This document shows positions 35,424 to 43,437 of a DNA stretch of 64,000 bases, one piece after another. Every line of letters begins with the position of its first letter. Position 1 is the first letter of the stretch. The DNA comes from Zoogloea oryzae. Lineage in GTDB: Bacteria > Pseudomonadota > Gammaproteobacteria > Burkholderiales > Rhodocyclaceae. Position numbers and translations under genes: made by a program. The stretch is taken from contig NZ_BSPX01000010.1 in assembly GCF_030161255.1 (NCBI RefSeq), positions 1 through 64,000 of the forward strand, written 5' to 3'. The notes under the pieces were generated by a model. It ran no database searches. It was given only the letters and a program-made list of their open reading frames with translations, and was not told the origin of the DNA.

Positions 35424-35886
35424 GATGAAACTCCTGGATGGAAATGGGTGAGGAAGGCGTGCGGATCGGCACGAGCCGGGGAGCGGGCATCAGGCGGGGC
35501 GCCAGTGCGACCGCAAATCGGGCGAGGATCAGGGCGGCGAGAAAGCCCCCCATCGCCCCCAGTGCAGTAACGCCATCGCGGCCGTCGAAGGCGGCAGCGA
35601 GCGCCGCCCCCAGCAGCATGGCGATGGCCGGAAAGAGGTAGCCGAGCACGGCGCTGGCCGACAGGCCCGCCGCCGGCAGGCCGACGGTGACCACATCCCC
35701 CACCGCCACGCCCGCTTCGAGGGGCACCGTGAGCAGCGTGGCCGGGCGGTCGCCGGCCATCTTGCCCACGCCACAGGCGCTCACGTGACCGCAGGCCGAG
35801 CAGCCGCCGGTCTCCATGGCGACGATGGCCTTGCCGCCCTCGATGCGGCGGACCACGCCGCGGTGTTCGATGAAGGGCGCGCTCAT
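35416..35886 (-). CDS. RseC/MucC family membrane protein inside the nifENX unit
   Basis: 156 aa from ATG 35886. The N-terminal cytoplasmic part has a Cys motif (GGCSACGHVSACG), then two transmembrane helices (ASAVLGYLFPAIAMLLGAAL and GAMGGFLAALILARFAVALA). RseC in E. coli acts with the Rsx (Rnf-like) complex to reduce SoxR. Here it is between nifX and DUF269, in the same region as a full rnf operon, so it is probably an Rnf maturation or partner protein for nitrogen fixation. It overlaps nifX by 4 nt. Confidence 0.85.
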   Translation of the reverse strand: MSAPFIEHRGVVRRIEGGKAIVAMETGGCSACGHVSACGVGKMAGDRPATLLTVPLEAGVAVGDVVTVGLPAAGLSASAVLGYLFPAIAMLLGAALAAAFDGRDGVTALGAMGGFLAALILARFAVALAPRLMPAPRLVPIRTPSSPISIQEFHHD

Positions 35887-36413
35887 CCCTGCCAACCCTC
35901 GTCTTCCATCTCCGAGAAGCGGTCGTCGGATTTGGTCTGGGCGGCGATGGCGCGGTCGATCCACTGCACGCCGCCCTCCTTCATCGCCCGGCTGATCTCG
36001 GCCAGCAGCTCGGGGATGGCGTCCACCTCGTCGGTGCGGATCGGCTGGATGCCCTTGGCCATGAGCTGCTTGATCGCCGAGGCGCCGATGGCCATCACGT
36101 ACACCGCGTGGCAGCCGGCGAGAAACTCCACCTTGGCGGCGAGCTTGTTCTCGTTGCCGTCCATCGCCTCTTCGGGAAAGTCGGCGACGCCCACGAGGGT
36201 GGCCTTGTCGGGCACCACTTCGTAGATGGCAAAACCTTCGGCGGCGCCGAAGTGCTGATTGACCCGACTGCGGTCGGTGGAGGCGAAGGCGACCCTGAGC
36301 ACGGCGGCGGGCTCCTCTTTAATGGACCAGACCAGTTGCAGACGACGGGGCGCCATGGTTGTCGCCGAGGCGGGGCTCGGCCCGGTAGATTGATTGATAG
36401 GGTTCGAGTTCAT
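35883..36413 (-). CDS. nifX: FeMo-cofactor carrier NifX
   Basis: 176 aa from ATG 36413, which has GAGG before it but overlaps nifN by 95 nt. ATG 36356 would give 157 aa, closer to the family length, but lacks a ribosome site. The domain VAFASTDRSRVNQHFGAAEG ... AIYEVVPDK is the dinitrogenase iron-molybdenum cofactor-binding fold. NifX binds NifB-co and the FeMo-co precursor between NifB and NifEN. Confidence 0.93.
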   Translation of the reverse strand: MNSNPINQSTGPSPASATTMAPRRLQLVWSIKEEPAAVLRVAFASTDRSRVNQHFGAAEGFAIYEVVPDKATLVGVADFPEEAMDGNENKLAAKVEFLAGCHAVYVMAIGASAIKQLMAKGIQPIRTDEVDAIPELLAEISRAMKEGGVQWIDRAIAAQTKSDDRFSEMEDEGWQG

Positions 36414-37716
36414 GGTGTTGCCTCAGCATCAGGTTGGCGAAATCGAACAAGGCCTGCCGCGTGCCGCGGTAGCCCACCCAGGTGCGCGCGTAGCCGCCCA
36501 CCTGGTCGTATTGGGGAAAGCCGGCCCGCATCAGGGGCAGGCCCAGCCGCTCGGCAGTGCCCGCGGCGTGGGAGTTGGCGACGATCACCTGGGCGCCGCC
36601 GGCGCGGGCGTCCTTCTCCAGGTCTTCCAGATCGCCGATGACGATCTTGGGCACCGGCAGCAGCGCCAGGCTCTCGTGCTTGGCCGGGCTCACCGCGGCG
36701 ACGATCTCGGCGCCCATGCCGGTGAGGAAGGTGGCCTGCATGCCCAGCAGGTCCGGGTCGGCCGCCAGGGCCACGCGGGCAAAGCCGAGCATGAAGTGGC
36801 AATCGACCATCGCGTCCTGCAGCTGGGCGCGCCAGCGGTCGATGCGCGCCGGCACCGGCTGGCCGGAGATGTCGGCCAGGGCCTGGGTGAAGGCGTCGCA
36901 GTCCTCCAGCCCCATCAGGCCGGCAAAGCGGTAGTCGGGCACGCCGGTGCGGGCGTGGAGCAGATCCGCCGCCTTGAAGAGCGACGGGCCGACCACCAGC
37001 GTGGCCGCCGATTCGCCCATGATCTCGATCTCGGCCCGGGGCGTGCCGCCGATGGTGAGGGACGAGAACTCGGCGTCGGTGAGGTGCCCGTCGAGGGAGT
37101 CACCGATGTCCGGCAGCACCACCGCGCGCAGGCCGAAGGCTTCGATCCACTCGCGGATCGCCTCGATGTCGCCGGGGGTGAGCATGCCCGAGGCGAGCAC
37201 GTTCACCTGCTTGGGCCGGCGCCCGGCGCTGCGGCCTTCAGGCACCAGCACGTCGATCATCGATTCCACCGCCAGCGCATAGCCGCTTTCGAGGCAGCCC
37301 ACGTAGTCCGGCGTGTTGACCGGCACCACCGCCACGCCGGCGTATTCCGGGTGCTTCTCGCGGAAGATCCGCACCGTGCGGCGGATGTCGGTGCCCTGGG
37401 TTTCGGACAGCCCCGTGGTCACCAGCCCGATCACGTCCGGCTTGCTCTTCTCGGAGAGCACCCGCAGGCCCTCGACCACGTTGTCGTCGGCGCCCATGAT
37501 CGAGGCCACCTGATCCATCGCCGTGGTCTGCAGCGGAATCGGCTCGCGGAAGTGGCGCACGAAGAACACCTTGCCGAAGGCCGTGCAGCCCTGCGAGCCG
37601 TGCATCAGCGGCAGGCTCCGGCCCAGGCCGAGGAAGGCCAGCGAGGCCCCCACCGGCTGGCTCACCTTGAGCGGATTGACCGCCAGCGCCTTCTTGGAAT
37701 GGACGATTTCAGCCAT
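36319..37716 (-). CDS. nifN: Nitrogenase MoFe cofactor assembly protein NifN
   Basis: 465 aa, homologous to NifK, and with NifE the scaffold on which NifB-co matures to FeMo-co. It shows NPLKVSQPVGASLAFLGLGR, GSQGCTAFGKVFFVRHFREP (cluster Cys) and FPQYDQVGGYARTWVGYRG near the C-terminus. It starts 10 nt after nifE. It overlaps nifX, so nifE-N-X are one transcript. Confidence 0.97.
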   Translation of the reverse strand: MAEIVHSKKALAVNPLKVSQPVGASLAFLGLGRSLPLMHGSQGCTAFGKVFFVRHFREPIPLQTTAMDQVASIMGADDNVVEGLRVLSEKSKPDVIGLVTTGLSETQGTDIRRTVRIFREKHPEYAGVAVVPVNTPDYVGCLESGYALAVESMIDVLVPEGRSAGRRPKQVNVLASGMLTPGDIEAIREWIEAFGLRAVVLPDIGDSLDGHLTDAEFSSLTIGGTPRAEIEIMGESAATLVVGPSLFKAADLLHARTGVPDYRFAGLMGLEDCDAFTQALADISGQPVPARIDRWRAQLQDAMVDCHFMLGFARVALAADPDLLGMQATFLTGMGAEIVAAVSPAKHESLALLPVPKIVIGDLEDLEKDARAGGAQVIVANSHAAGTAERLGLPLMRAGFPQYDQVGGYARTWVGYRGTRQALFDFANLMLRQHHELEPYQSIYRAEPRLGDNHGAPSSATGLVH

Positions 37717-37726
37717 CTTGATCTCC

Positions 37727-39127
37727 TCAGGCGGCGAGCACGGTGCCCGGCCCTTGCTTGGCGGCCCACGGCGCCGGCTTACGCACCGACGCCCACACCG
37801 GGCTGCCCATCGACAGGGCCAGCTGGCGGGCCAGCTCTTCCATGCCGGCGTAACCGGCGTAGCCGAATTCCCGCTCCTGGTTGATGTCGAGGAAGGGGAT
37901 CCGCGCCTTCAGGGCCGTGTAGAGGTTGCGGCCGCCGGCGATGAGGATGTCGGCCTTGTACTCGTGATAGGTGGACAGCAGCGCCTTGGGGCTACCGTCG
38001 TCGATCATCTTGGTGTCGTCGCCCATCAGCTCGCGGATGCGCGCCTTGTCTTCTTCCGTCGACTTCTTGGTGCCGGTGGCGACCACCTTCATGCCCAGGT
38101 CCTGCAGGGCCGAGACGATGGACCAGGACTTCACGCCGCCGGTGTAGAGCAGCACGCGCTTGCCGGTGAGGCGCTCGCGCCAGGGGTCGAGGGCCGCGCG
38201 GGACTTGGCCTCCTCCCGGGCGATGACCGCCTCGGTGCGGGCGATCAGGTCGGCGTCGCCGATGATGCGGGCGAAGTCGCGCAGGGCGTTGTTCATGTCC
38301 TGCACGCCGTAGAAGCTGCCCTCGAAGAACGGGATGCCGAAGTTGTCTTCCATCTTGCGGGCCACGTTGAGCAGCGCCTTGGCGCACACCACCATGTTCA
38401 CCCTGGCCCGGTGCATGGTCTGCACCTCGTGGAAGCGCGCGTCGCCGGACAGGGTGCACAGGATGCGCAGGCCCAGCTCGTCGAACAGCGGCAGCACGTG
38501 CCAGAACTCGCCGGCGATGTTGTATTCGCCAATCAGGTTCACGTCGTAGGTCGGGAGGCCGTCGGCGCGGGGCGCGGCGGGTTCGGGCTCGCGGGTGCCG
38601 ATCACGTGCTTGAACATCGCCTCGCCGGCCAGCCGGTTGCCGAGGTTCTTGGTGCCGTAGAAGCCGGCCGCATCCACCGGCACCACCGGGGTGCCCCAGC
38701 GCTCGGTGGCGGCGCGGCAGACAGCCTCCACGTCGTCACCGATCAGCGCGGTGACGCAGGTGTTGTAGATGAACACCGCGGCCGGCGAGTAGCTGTCGAT
38801 GGCCTGCTTGATGGCGTGGAACAGGCGCTTCTCGCCGCGGCCCATCACCACGTCGGTCTCGGAGAGATCGGTGGTCATCCCGATGCGGTACAGGGTGGGG
38901 CCAGACGAGCGGGTGCCCCGGTTGTCCCACGACGAGCCCGCGCAGGCGATGGGGCCGTGGACGATGTGGGCCACGTCGGCGATCGGCAGCAGCGCGATCT
39001 GTGCGCCATCGAAGGAACACCCGCCGGCGGTGGCGCCGGGCTTGGGCTTGGCGCACCCGGACTTTTCCTTCTTGTTGTGGCTGCAGGCCGGCTCGTCGAG
39101 CAGGGCCTGGATTTCGCTGGCTTTCAT
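37727..39127 (-). CDS. nifE: Nitrogenase MoFe cofactor assembly protein NifE
   Basis: 466 aa from ATG 39127. It has CSFDGAQIALLPIADVAHIV, the P-cluster-like Cys region HGPIACAGSSWDNRGTRSS, and YNTCVTALIGDDVEAVCRAA. The N-terminal CSHNKKEKSGCAKPKPGATA is typical of NifE. Partner of NifN in FeMo-co assembly. First gene behind a sigma-54 promoter and a NifA site. Confidence 0.97.
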   Translation of the reverse strand: MKASEIQALLDEPACSHNKKEKSGCAKPKPGATAGGCSFDGAQIALLPIADVAHIVHGPIACAGSSWDNRGTRSSGPTLYRIGMTTDLSETDVVMGRGEKRLFHAIKQAIDSYSPAAVFIYNTCVTALIGDDVEAVCRAATERWGTPVVPVDAAGFYGTKNLGNRLAGEAMFKHVIGTREPEPAAPRADGLPTYDVNLIGEYNIAGEFWHVLPLFDELGLRILCTLSGDARFHEVQTMHRARVNMVVCAKALLNVARKMEDNFGIPFFEGSFYGVQDMNNALRDFARIIGDADLIARTEAVIAREEAKSRAALDPWRERLTGKRVLLYTGGVKSWSIVSALQDLGMKVVATGTKKSTEEDKARIRELMGDDTKMIDDGSPKALLSTYHEYKADILIAGGRNLYTALKARIPFLDINQEREFGYAGYAGMEELARQLALSMGSPVWASVRKPAPWAAKQGPGTVLAA

Positions 39128-39158
39128 GCTGGCCTCTCCAAGGGTTCCACTACCCTCC

Positions 39159-39174
39159 TGCAATTTGAGTGCCA
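39159..39174 (-). promoter_or_regulatory. Sigma-54 promoter of the nifE unit
   Basis: Minus strand TGGCACTCAAATTGCA, a -24/-12 element with correct GG-N10-GC spacing, 31 bp before the nifE ATG. Confidence 0.92.
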
Positions 39175-39218
39175 GCTCCAAACCTCTGTTTTTAAAGGCC
39201 TGAAGGCCATCCCACGCA

Positions 39219-39234
39219 TGTCGCAAAGCCGACA
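39219..39234. promoter_or_regulatory. NifA upstream activator site for nifE
   Basis: On the plus strand TGTCGCAAAGCCGACA; on the transcribed direction TGTCGGCTTTGCGACA, identical to the site before the fesI-like gene at 49626. It is about 50 bp upstream of the -24 element. Confidence 0.88.
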
Positions 39235-39279
39235 AAGCCCCGCTGCCGGTACAAACCCAACAGCGCCCCACCAAAGACA

Positions 39280-39301
39280 AAGGCCGCCAGAGGGCGGCCT
39301 T
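39280..39301 (-). terminator. Terminator after the NhaD-like gene (minus strand)
   Basis: AAGGCCGCC-AGAG-GGCGGCCTT hairpin, on the minus strand followed by TGTCTTTGG. It ends the rnf-antiporter unit before the nifE promoter. The T tract is poor. Confidence 0.6.
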
Positions 39302-39322
39302 CGGGCAGAAGCGCGGAGGAAC

Positions 39323-40681
39323 TCAGTGGCCGACGGGGGTGGCTGCAGGCGCCTCCAGCGCGACCGGCGCCGGGGCGTTGTGGTCGGCATCCGGATGCCA
39401 GCCCATCACCGTGAGCATGATGAAGAAGCCGGTCACGTAGGCCACCGGCACGTGCCAGCCATGGCGCAGCCACTGGGCCGCCGAGCGGGCCTCGGGGAAC
39501 ATGCTCGACAGGGCCACGCCGGCCGACGAGCCGAACCACAGCATCGAGCCGCCAAAGCCCACCGCGTAGGCCAGGAAGCCCCAGTCGTAGCCGCCCTGGC
39601 GCAGGGCCAGCGCGGTGAGCGGGATGTTGTCGAACACCGCCGACACGAAGCCCAGCGCCAGCGCCGACTGCCACGATGCGGCGGGCAGCTCCTCCACCGG
39701 CATCATCGAGGCGCACAGCACCAGCGACAGCAGGAAGACCGAGCCCTTGATGGTGTCCGGCAGCACCTCCCAGTCATGGCGGCGCACCGGGATGGTCAGC
39801 AGGATCGCCGCCCACACGGCCACACCGATGAAGGGGAAGGCGTCGGCCATCTCGGGAAACTTCACGTTGATGGTGATGTTGGTGACCACCGCGAACACCA
39901 GCATCACCAACACCACGAAGATCCGCCCCCAGTCCACATGGGTGTGCTGGTGGGCGTGGCGCAGGATGGGCGAGTAGGCGTGCTGCTGACGGGCACCGAA
40001 GTAGCCGATGATCACCAGCGCCACCCCCGCCGCCACGTAGGCATCGACCACGATCAGCGGGCTCACCCCGTCGATCCACATCATGGTGGTGGTGGTGTCG
40101 CCCACCACACTGCCCGAGCCACCCGCGTTGGACGCCGCGACGATGGCCGCCAGGTAGCCCACGTGCACCTTGGCCTTGAAGAGCTGATGGGCCATCGCGC
40201 CGCCAATCAGCGCCGCGGCGATGTTGTCGAGGAAGCTGGAGATCACGAAGACCATCACCAGCAGCAGGAAGCCGCCCTTCCAGTCGTCCGGCAGGAAGCG
40301 CGGCAGGATCACCGGCACGTGGCTCTTCTCGAAATGCCGGGCGAGCAGCGCAAAGCCGGTGAGCAGGCAGAACAGGTTGGCGATGGTCACCCATTCGTGC
40401 CCCAGATGGCCGACGAGGCCGGCCACGCCGGCGCCGGTCTTGAAGCCGGTGATGAGCACCTTGTAGGCGCTGATGGTGACGAGGCCGACAAGAGCCACGT
40501 AGAGGGTGGCGTTATGGAACAGCGCCACACCCAGCAGGGTGAGCGCGAAGAGGATGAAATCCAGGGGAATGCCGCCGACGGACGGCAGGCTGCCGGCCGC
40601 GAAGGCCGACACGGGGAGCAGCAGGCCAAGGGCCAGCAGCGCCCGGCCCGGACGGGGTGGGTGCGAAGGATGAGCGGACAT
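39323..40681 (-). CDS. NhaD-type Na+/H+ antiporter (ArsB/NhaD superfamily)
   Basis: 452 aa from ATG 40681. An N-terminal signal-like helix (ALLALGLLLPVSAFAAG) precedes about 11 membrane helices. Family hallmarks are SSFLDNIAAALIGGAMAHQL, GSVVGDTTTTMMWIDGVSPL and VSAVFDNIPLTALALRQGGY, with acidic residues in both half-helices. NhaD exchanges Na+ or Li+ for H+ across the inner membrane. It follows rnfH by 76 nt on the same strand with no terminator between, so it is probably co-expressed with Rnf, an ion pump. Citrate or arsenite transport is less likely given the GDTTTTM motif. Confidence 0.82.
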   Translation of the reverse strand: MSAHPSHPPRPGRALLALGLLLPVSAFAAGSLPSVGGIPLDFILFALTLLGVALFHNATLYVALVGLVTISAYKVLITGFKTGAGVAGLVGHLGHEWVTIANLFCLLTGFALLARHFEKSHVPVILPRFLPDDWKGGFLLLVMVFVISSFLDNIAAALIGGAMAHQLFKAKVHVGYLAAIVAASNAGGSGSVVGDTTTTMMWIDGVSPLIVVDAYVAAGVALVIIGYFGARQQHAYSPILRHAHQHTHVDWGRIFVVLVMLVFAVVTNITINVKFPEMADAFPFIGVAVWAAILLTIPVRRHDWEVLPDTIKGSVFLLSLVLCASMMPVEELPAASWQSALALGFVSAVFDNIPLTALALRQGGYDWGFLAYAVGFGGSMLWFGSSAGVALSSMFPEARSAAQWLRHGWHVPVAYVTGFFIMLTVMGWHPDADHNAPAPVALEAPAATPVGH

Positions 40682-40757
40682 GGGCGTTCTCGAAGGCAAA
40701 TGAAAAATCGGGGAGCCGACATGAAACCGGCCGGGCGGGCCGGCCGGTCGAGGCAGG

Positions 40758-41027
40758 TCAGTCGTCGGCGAGATCGCGCCGGGGCACGGTTTCAGGGTCG
40801 GCGATGATGCCGCGGTAGATCTCCACCCGGTCACCCGGGCGCAGGGCTGCATCGAGCTTCACCAGCCGCCCGAAGACACCGACCTTCTGCTTCGTGAGGT
40901 CGATATGGGGGAACTGGTCAAGGATGCCCGAGCGCTTGATGGCATCCGTCACCGTGGCCGTCTCGGGCACCTCGATGGTCACCCAGATCTGGTTTCCGGG
41001 TTCGGAGTAAGCAACGCCAATCTGCAT
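40758..41027 (-). CDS. rnfH: RnfH family protein
   Basis: 89 aa with the beta-grasp pattern IGVAYSEPGNQIWVTIEVPE and KQKVGVFGRLVKLDAALRPG, ending EIYRGIIADPETVPRR. RnfH is encoded after rnfE in nitrogen-fixation rnf operons; its function is unclear. It starts 12 nt past rnfE. Confidence 0.9.
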   Translation of the reverse strand: MQIGVAYSEPGNQIWVTIEVPETATVTDAIKRSGILDQFPHIDLTKQKVGVFGRLVKLDAALRPGDRVEIYRGIIADPETVPRRDLADD

Positions 41028-41039
41028 TTTGTGGTCTCC

Positions 41040-41723
41040 TCAAGCCGCCGACGGCGTGGCCAGCCCGCTGTCCCGCGCCGACGCCCGGGCTTCGGCGCGC
41101 CGCTCCATCGCCCGTTTGCCGGCGAGCAGGAAGCCCAGCAGGGCGAAGCCCCCAGGCGGCAGGATCATCAGCAGTGCGCCGCCATAGCCGGGCAGTTTCA
41201 TTTCAAGAAAGGCAAACGAAGGCCCGAGCAGGTTGGAAGCCTGCGCGAACAGCGTGCCGGCGCCGAGGAACTCCCGCAGCAACCCCACCACCGTGAGCGC
41301 GCCGGTGAAGCCCAGCCCCATCGCCAGCCCATCCACCGCCGAGGCGGCGACCCCGTTCTTCACCGCGAAGGCCTCGGCGCGGCCGAGGATGGCGCAGTTG
41401 ACCACGATCAGCGCGATGAACAACCCGAGCACCTTGTACAGATCGTGCAGCCACGCGTTCATGGCCATGTCCACCACCGTCACCAGGGTGGCGATGAGCA
41501 CCACGAACACCGGAATGCGCACCTGGGAGCTGACGGTGTGGCGGATCATCGACACCAGCACGTTGGAGACCACCAGCACCGCGGTGGTCGCCAGCCCCAT
41601 GCCGAGGCCGTTGGTGCCGCTGGTGGTGACCGCCATGGTCGGACACATGGCCAGCAGCTGGGAGAACACCACGTTCTGGTCCCACAGGCCTTCCTTGATG
41701 ATGCTGCGGTAGTCGTTGCTCAT
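41040..41723 (-). CDS. rnfE: Electron transport complex subunit RnfE
   Basis: 227 aa from ATG 41723. Six membrane helices with the Nqr/Rnf signature GLWDQNVVFSQLLAMCPTMA and ALIVVNCAILGRAEAFA, including the conserved membrane Cys pair region. Part of the ion-pumping core with RnfA. It is adjacent to rnfG with one base between, in the NifA-controlled rnf operon. Confidence 0.96.
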   Translation of the reverse strand: MSNDYRSIIKEGLWDQNVVFSQLLAMCPTMAVTTSGTNGLGMGLATTAVLVVSNVLVSMIRHTVSSQVRIPVFVVLIATLVTVVDMAMNAWLHDLYKVLGLFIALIVVNCAILGRAEAFAVKNGVAASAVDGLAMGLGFTGALTVVGLLREFLGAGTLFAQASNLLGPSFAFLEMKLPGYGGALLMILPPGGFALLGFLLAGKRAMERRAEARASARDSGLATPSAA

Positions 41724-41724
41724 G

Positions 41725-42333
41725 TCAGCCTCCTGTGATTTCCGTGCGGTGCTCGGCAAAAAAATCCAGCCCGCCCTTCACCGCCTTGACCACCGCCCGG
41801 GGGGTGATGGTGGCGCCGGCAAACTGGTCGAACACGCCGCCGTCTTTCTTCACCCCCCACCGTTCGGGGGCCGGATCGCCCAGGGACTTGCCGTCGAAGG
41901 CCTTCACCCAGGGGTCTTTCTTCACCTCGATCTTGTCGCCCAGGCCCGGGGTCTCGGTGTGCTTTAGCACCCGTACGCCCAGGGTGTGGCCTTCGGCATC
42001 GACGGCCATCAGGATGCTGATCTCGCCAGCGTAGCCGCGCTCGGCCACCTGAAAGACCGCAGCCTTCACGGCCCCGGCGCGGCGGGCGCGGTAGATCGTC
42101 ACCGGTTTGCCGGCCTTGTCGATGGCCAGCGTGTCCTTCAGGAAATCGTTGTCGGCCAGCCCTGCCGGCAGCACCTCGGCGAGGGAATCCCGCAGATCCT
42201 TGGCCTCGGCGGCGGCAATGGCCTCGCCGGTAGAGCCGGCAGCCATCGCCAGCGCAGCGCTCGCCACCAGGGCCACGATGCCGAGCAGCACCGGCTGGTA
42301 GCCGATGTGCTCGCGGATTTCGTCCAGTTTCAT
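41725..42333 (-). CDS. rnfG: Electron transport complex subunit RnfG
   Basis: 202 aa, with an N-terminal anchor helix and a periplasmic domain that carries covalent FMN. The flavinylation motif is present as FAGATITPRAVVKAV (the [S/T/A]GATxT form). It passes electrons between RnfC/D and the membrane core. It starts 15 nt past rnfD. Confidence 0.95.
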   Translation of the reverse strand: MKLDEIREHIGYQPVLLGIVALVASAALAMAAGSTGEAIAAAEAKDLRDSLAEVLPAGLADNDFLKDTLAIDKAGKPVTIYRARRAGAVKAAVFQVAERGYAGEISILMAVDAEGHTLGVRVLKHTETPGLGDKIEVKKDPWVKAFDGKSLGDPAPERWGVKKDGGVFDQFAGATITPRAVVKAVKGGLDFFAEHRTEITGG

Positions 42334-42348
42334 GGGTCAGGCGCTCCC

Positions 42349-43437
42349 TTACTTGGCCGGAATTTCCAGCGGCTTGCCCTTGCGGTCGCGGCCGAGGATG
42401 CGCGGCTTGACCAGGCGGTCGATGACCGGCGTGAGGGCGTTCATCATCAGCACGGCAAAGGCCATGCCCTCGGGGTAGCCCCCCCAGGTGCGGATGATCC
42501 AGGTGATGAGACCGACGCACAGCCCGAAGACGATCTGCCCCGGGCCGGTGTTGGGGGATGTCACGTAGTCGGTGGCGATGAAGAAGGCGCCGAGCATCGC
42601 CGCACCGGAGAGCAGGTGCTCGGCAACACCGAGATAATGGGCCGGGTCCACCGCGTGGCCGATGGCCGCCGGAATCGCCAGCCCCGCCAGCACCGCCACC
42701 GGCGTGTGCCAGGTGATGACGCCGGTGGCCAGCAGGTAGAGCCCGCCTGCCAGGATCAGCAGCGAGGCCGACTCGCCCAGGCTGCCCGCCCGGGTACCGA
42801 ACCATGACAGGGCCGGCGCGTTGGCGGCGGCGAGGGACTGCAGCAGGTCGATGCCCCGGGACATCTCGGTCTTGGTGTGGCCCAGCAGCGAGGCGCTGGC
42901 GATGCCGTCGAGCGGCGGCGCGCTGGTCACGAAGATGTGCAGCCCCTGCAGGAAATCCGGCGTCGGCACGCTGGCCAGGCTCATGGGCAGCACCCACTGG
43001 GTGAGCGGCACCGGAAACGACACCAGCAGCGCCACCCGGGCGACCATCGCCGGGTTGAAGACGTTCTGCCCCACCCCGCCGAACACCTGCTTGCCGATCA
43101 CGATGGCGATGAAGCCGCCCACCACCGCCACCCACCAGGGCGCCCACGGCGGCAGGGTCATCGCCAGCAGCCAGCCGGTGAGCAGCGCCGAACCGTCGAA
43201 CAGCGTCTTGCGCACACGGGTGGAGCCGGTCATGCGCAGGGCCATGGCCTCGAAGACGAGGCACGACACCACCGTCAGCAGCCACAGGAAGAACGACGGC
43301 CAGCCGAACAGCCAGAAGCCGTAGAGGGTGGCCGGCACCAGCGCGAGCTGGACCCGGACCATGGTGCGCCCGACGGTGTTGCCGCCGTGGGCGTGGGGCG
43401 AGGCGATCGCTTCGCCCTGGAGGGTGGCGAGATTCAC
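42349..43437 (-). CDS. rnfD: Electron transport complex subunit RnfD
   Basis: 362 aa with a GTG start at 43437 overlapping the rnfC stop (GTGA). About nine or ten membrane helices; NAMVARVALLVSF-like FNPAMVARVALLVSFPVPLT is conserved. The site where family members carry covalent FMN on Thr (S[G/A]AT, around residue 187 in E. coli) reads DGIASASLLGHT here, with Ser183 in place of the Thr. The membrane partner of the cytoplasmic subunits in the ion-translocating complex. Confidence 0.94.
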   Translation of the reverse strand: MNLATLQGEAIASPHAHGGNTVGRTMVRVQLALVPATLYGFWLFGWPSFFLWLLTVVSCLVFEAMALRMTGSTRVRKTLFDGSALLTGWLLAMTLPPWAPWWVAVVGGFIAIVIGKQVFGGVGQNVFNPAMVARVALLVSFPVPLTQWVLPMSLASVPTPDFLQGLHIFVTSAPPLDGIASASLLGHTKTEMSRGIDLLQSLAAANAPALSWFGTRAGSLGESASLLILAGGLYLLATGVITWHTPVAVLAGLAIPAAIGHAVDPAHYLGVAEHLLSGAAMLGAFFIATDYVTSPNTGPGQIVFGLCVGLITWIIRTWGGYPEGMAFAVLMMNALTPVIDRLVKPRILGRDRKGKPLEIPAK

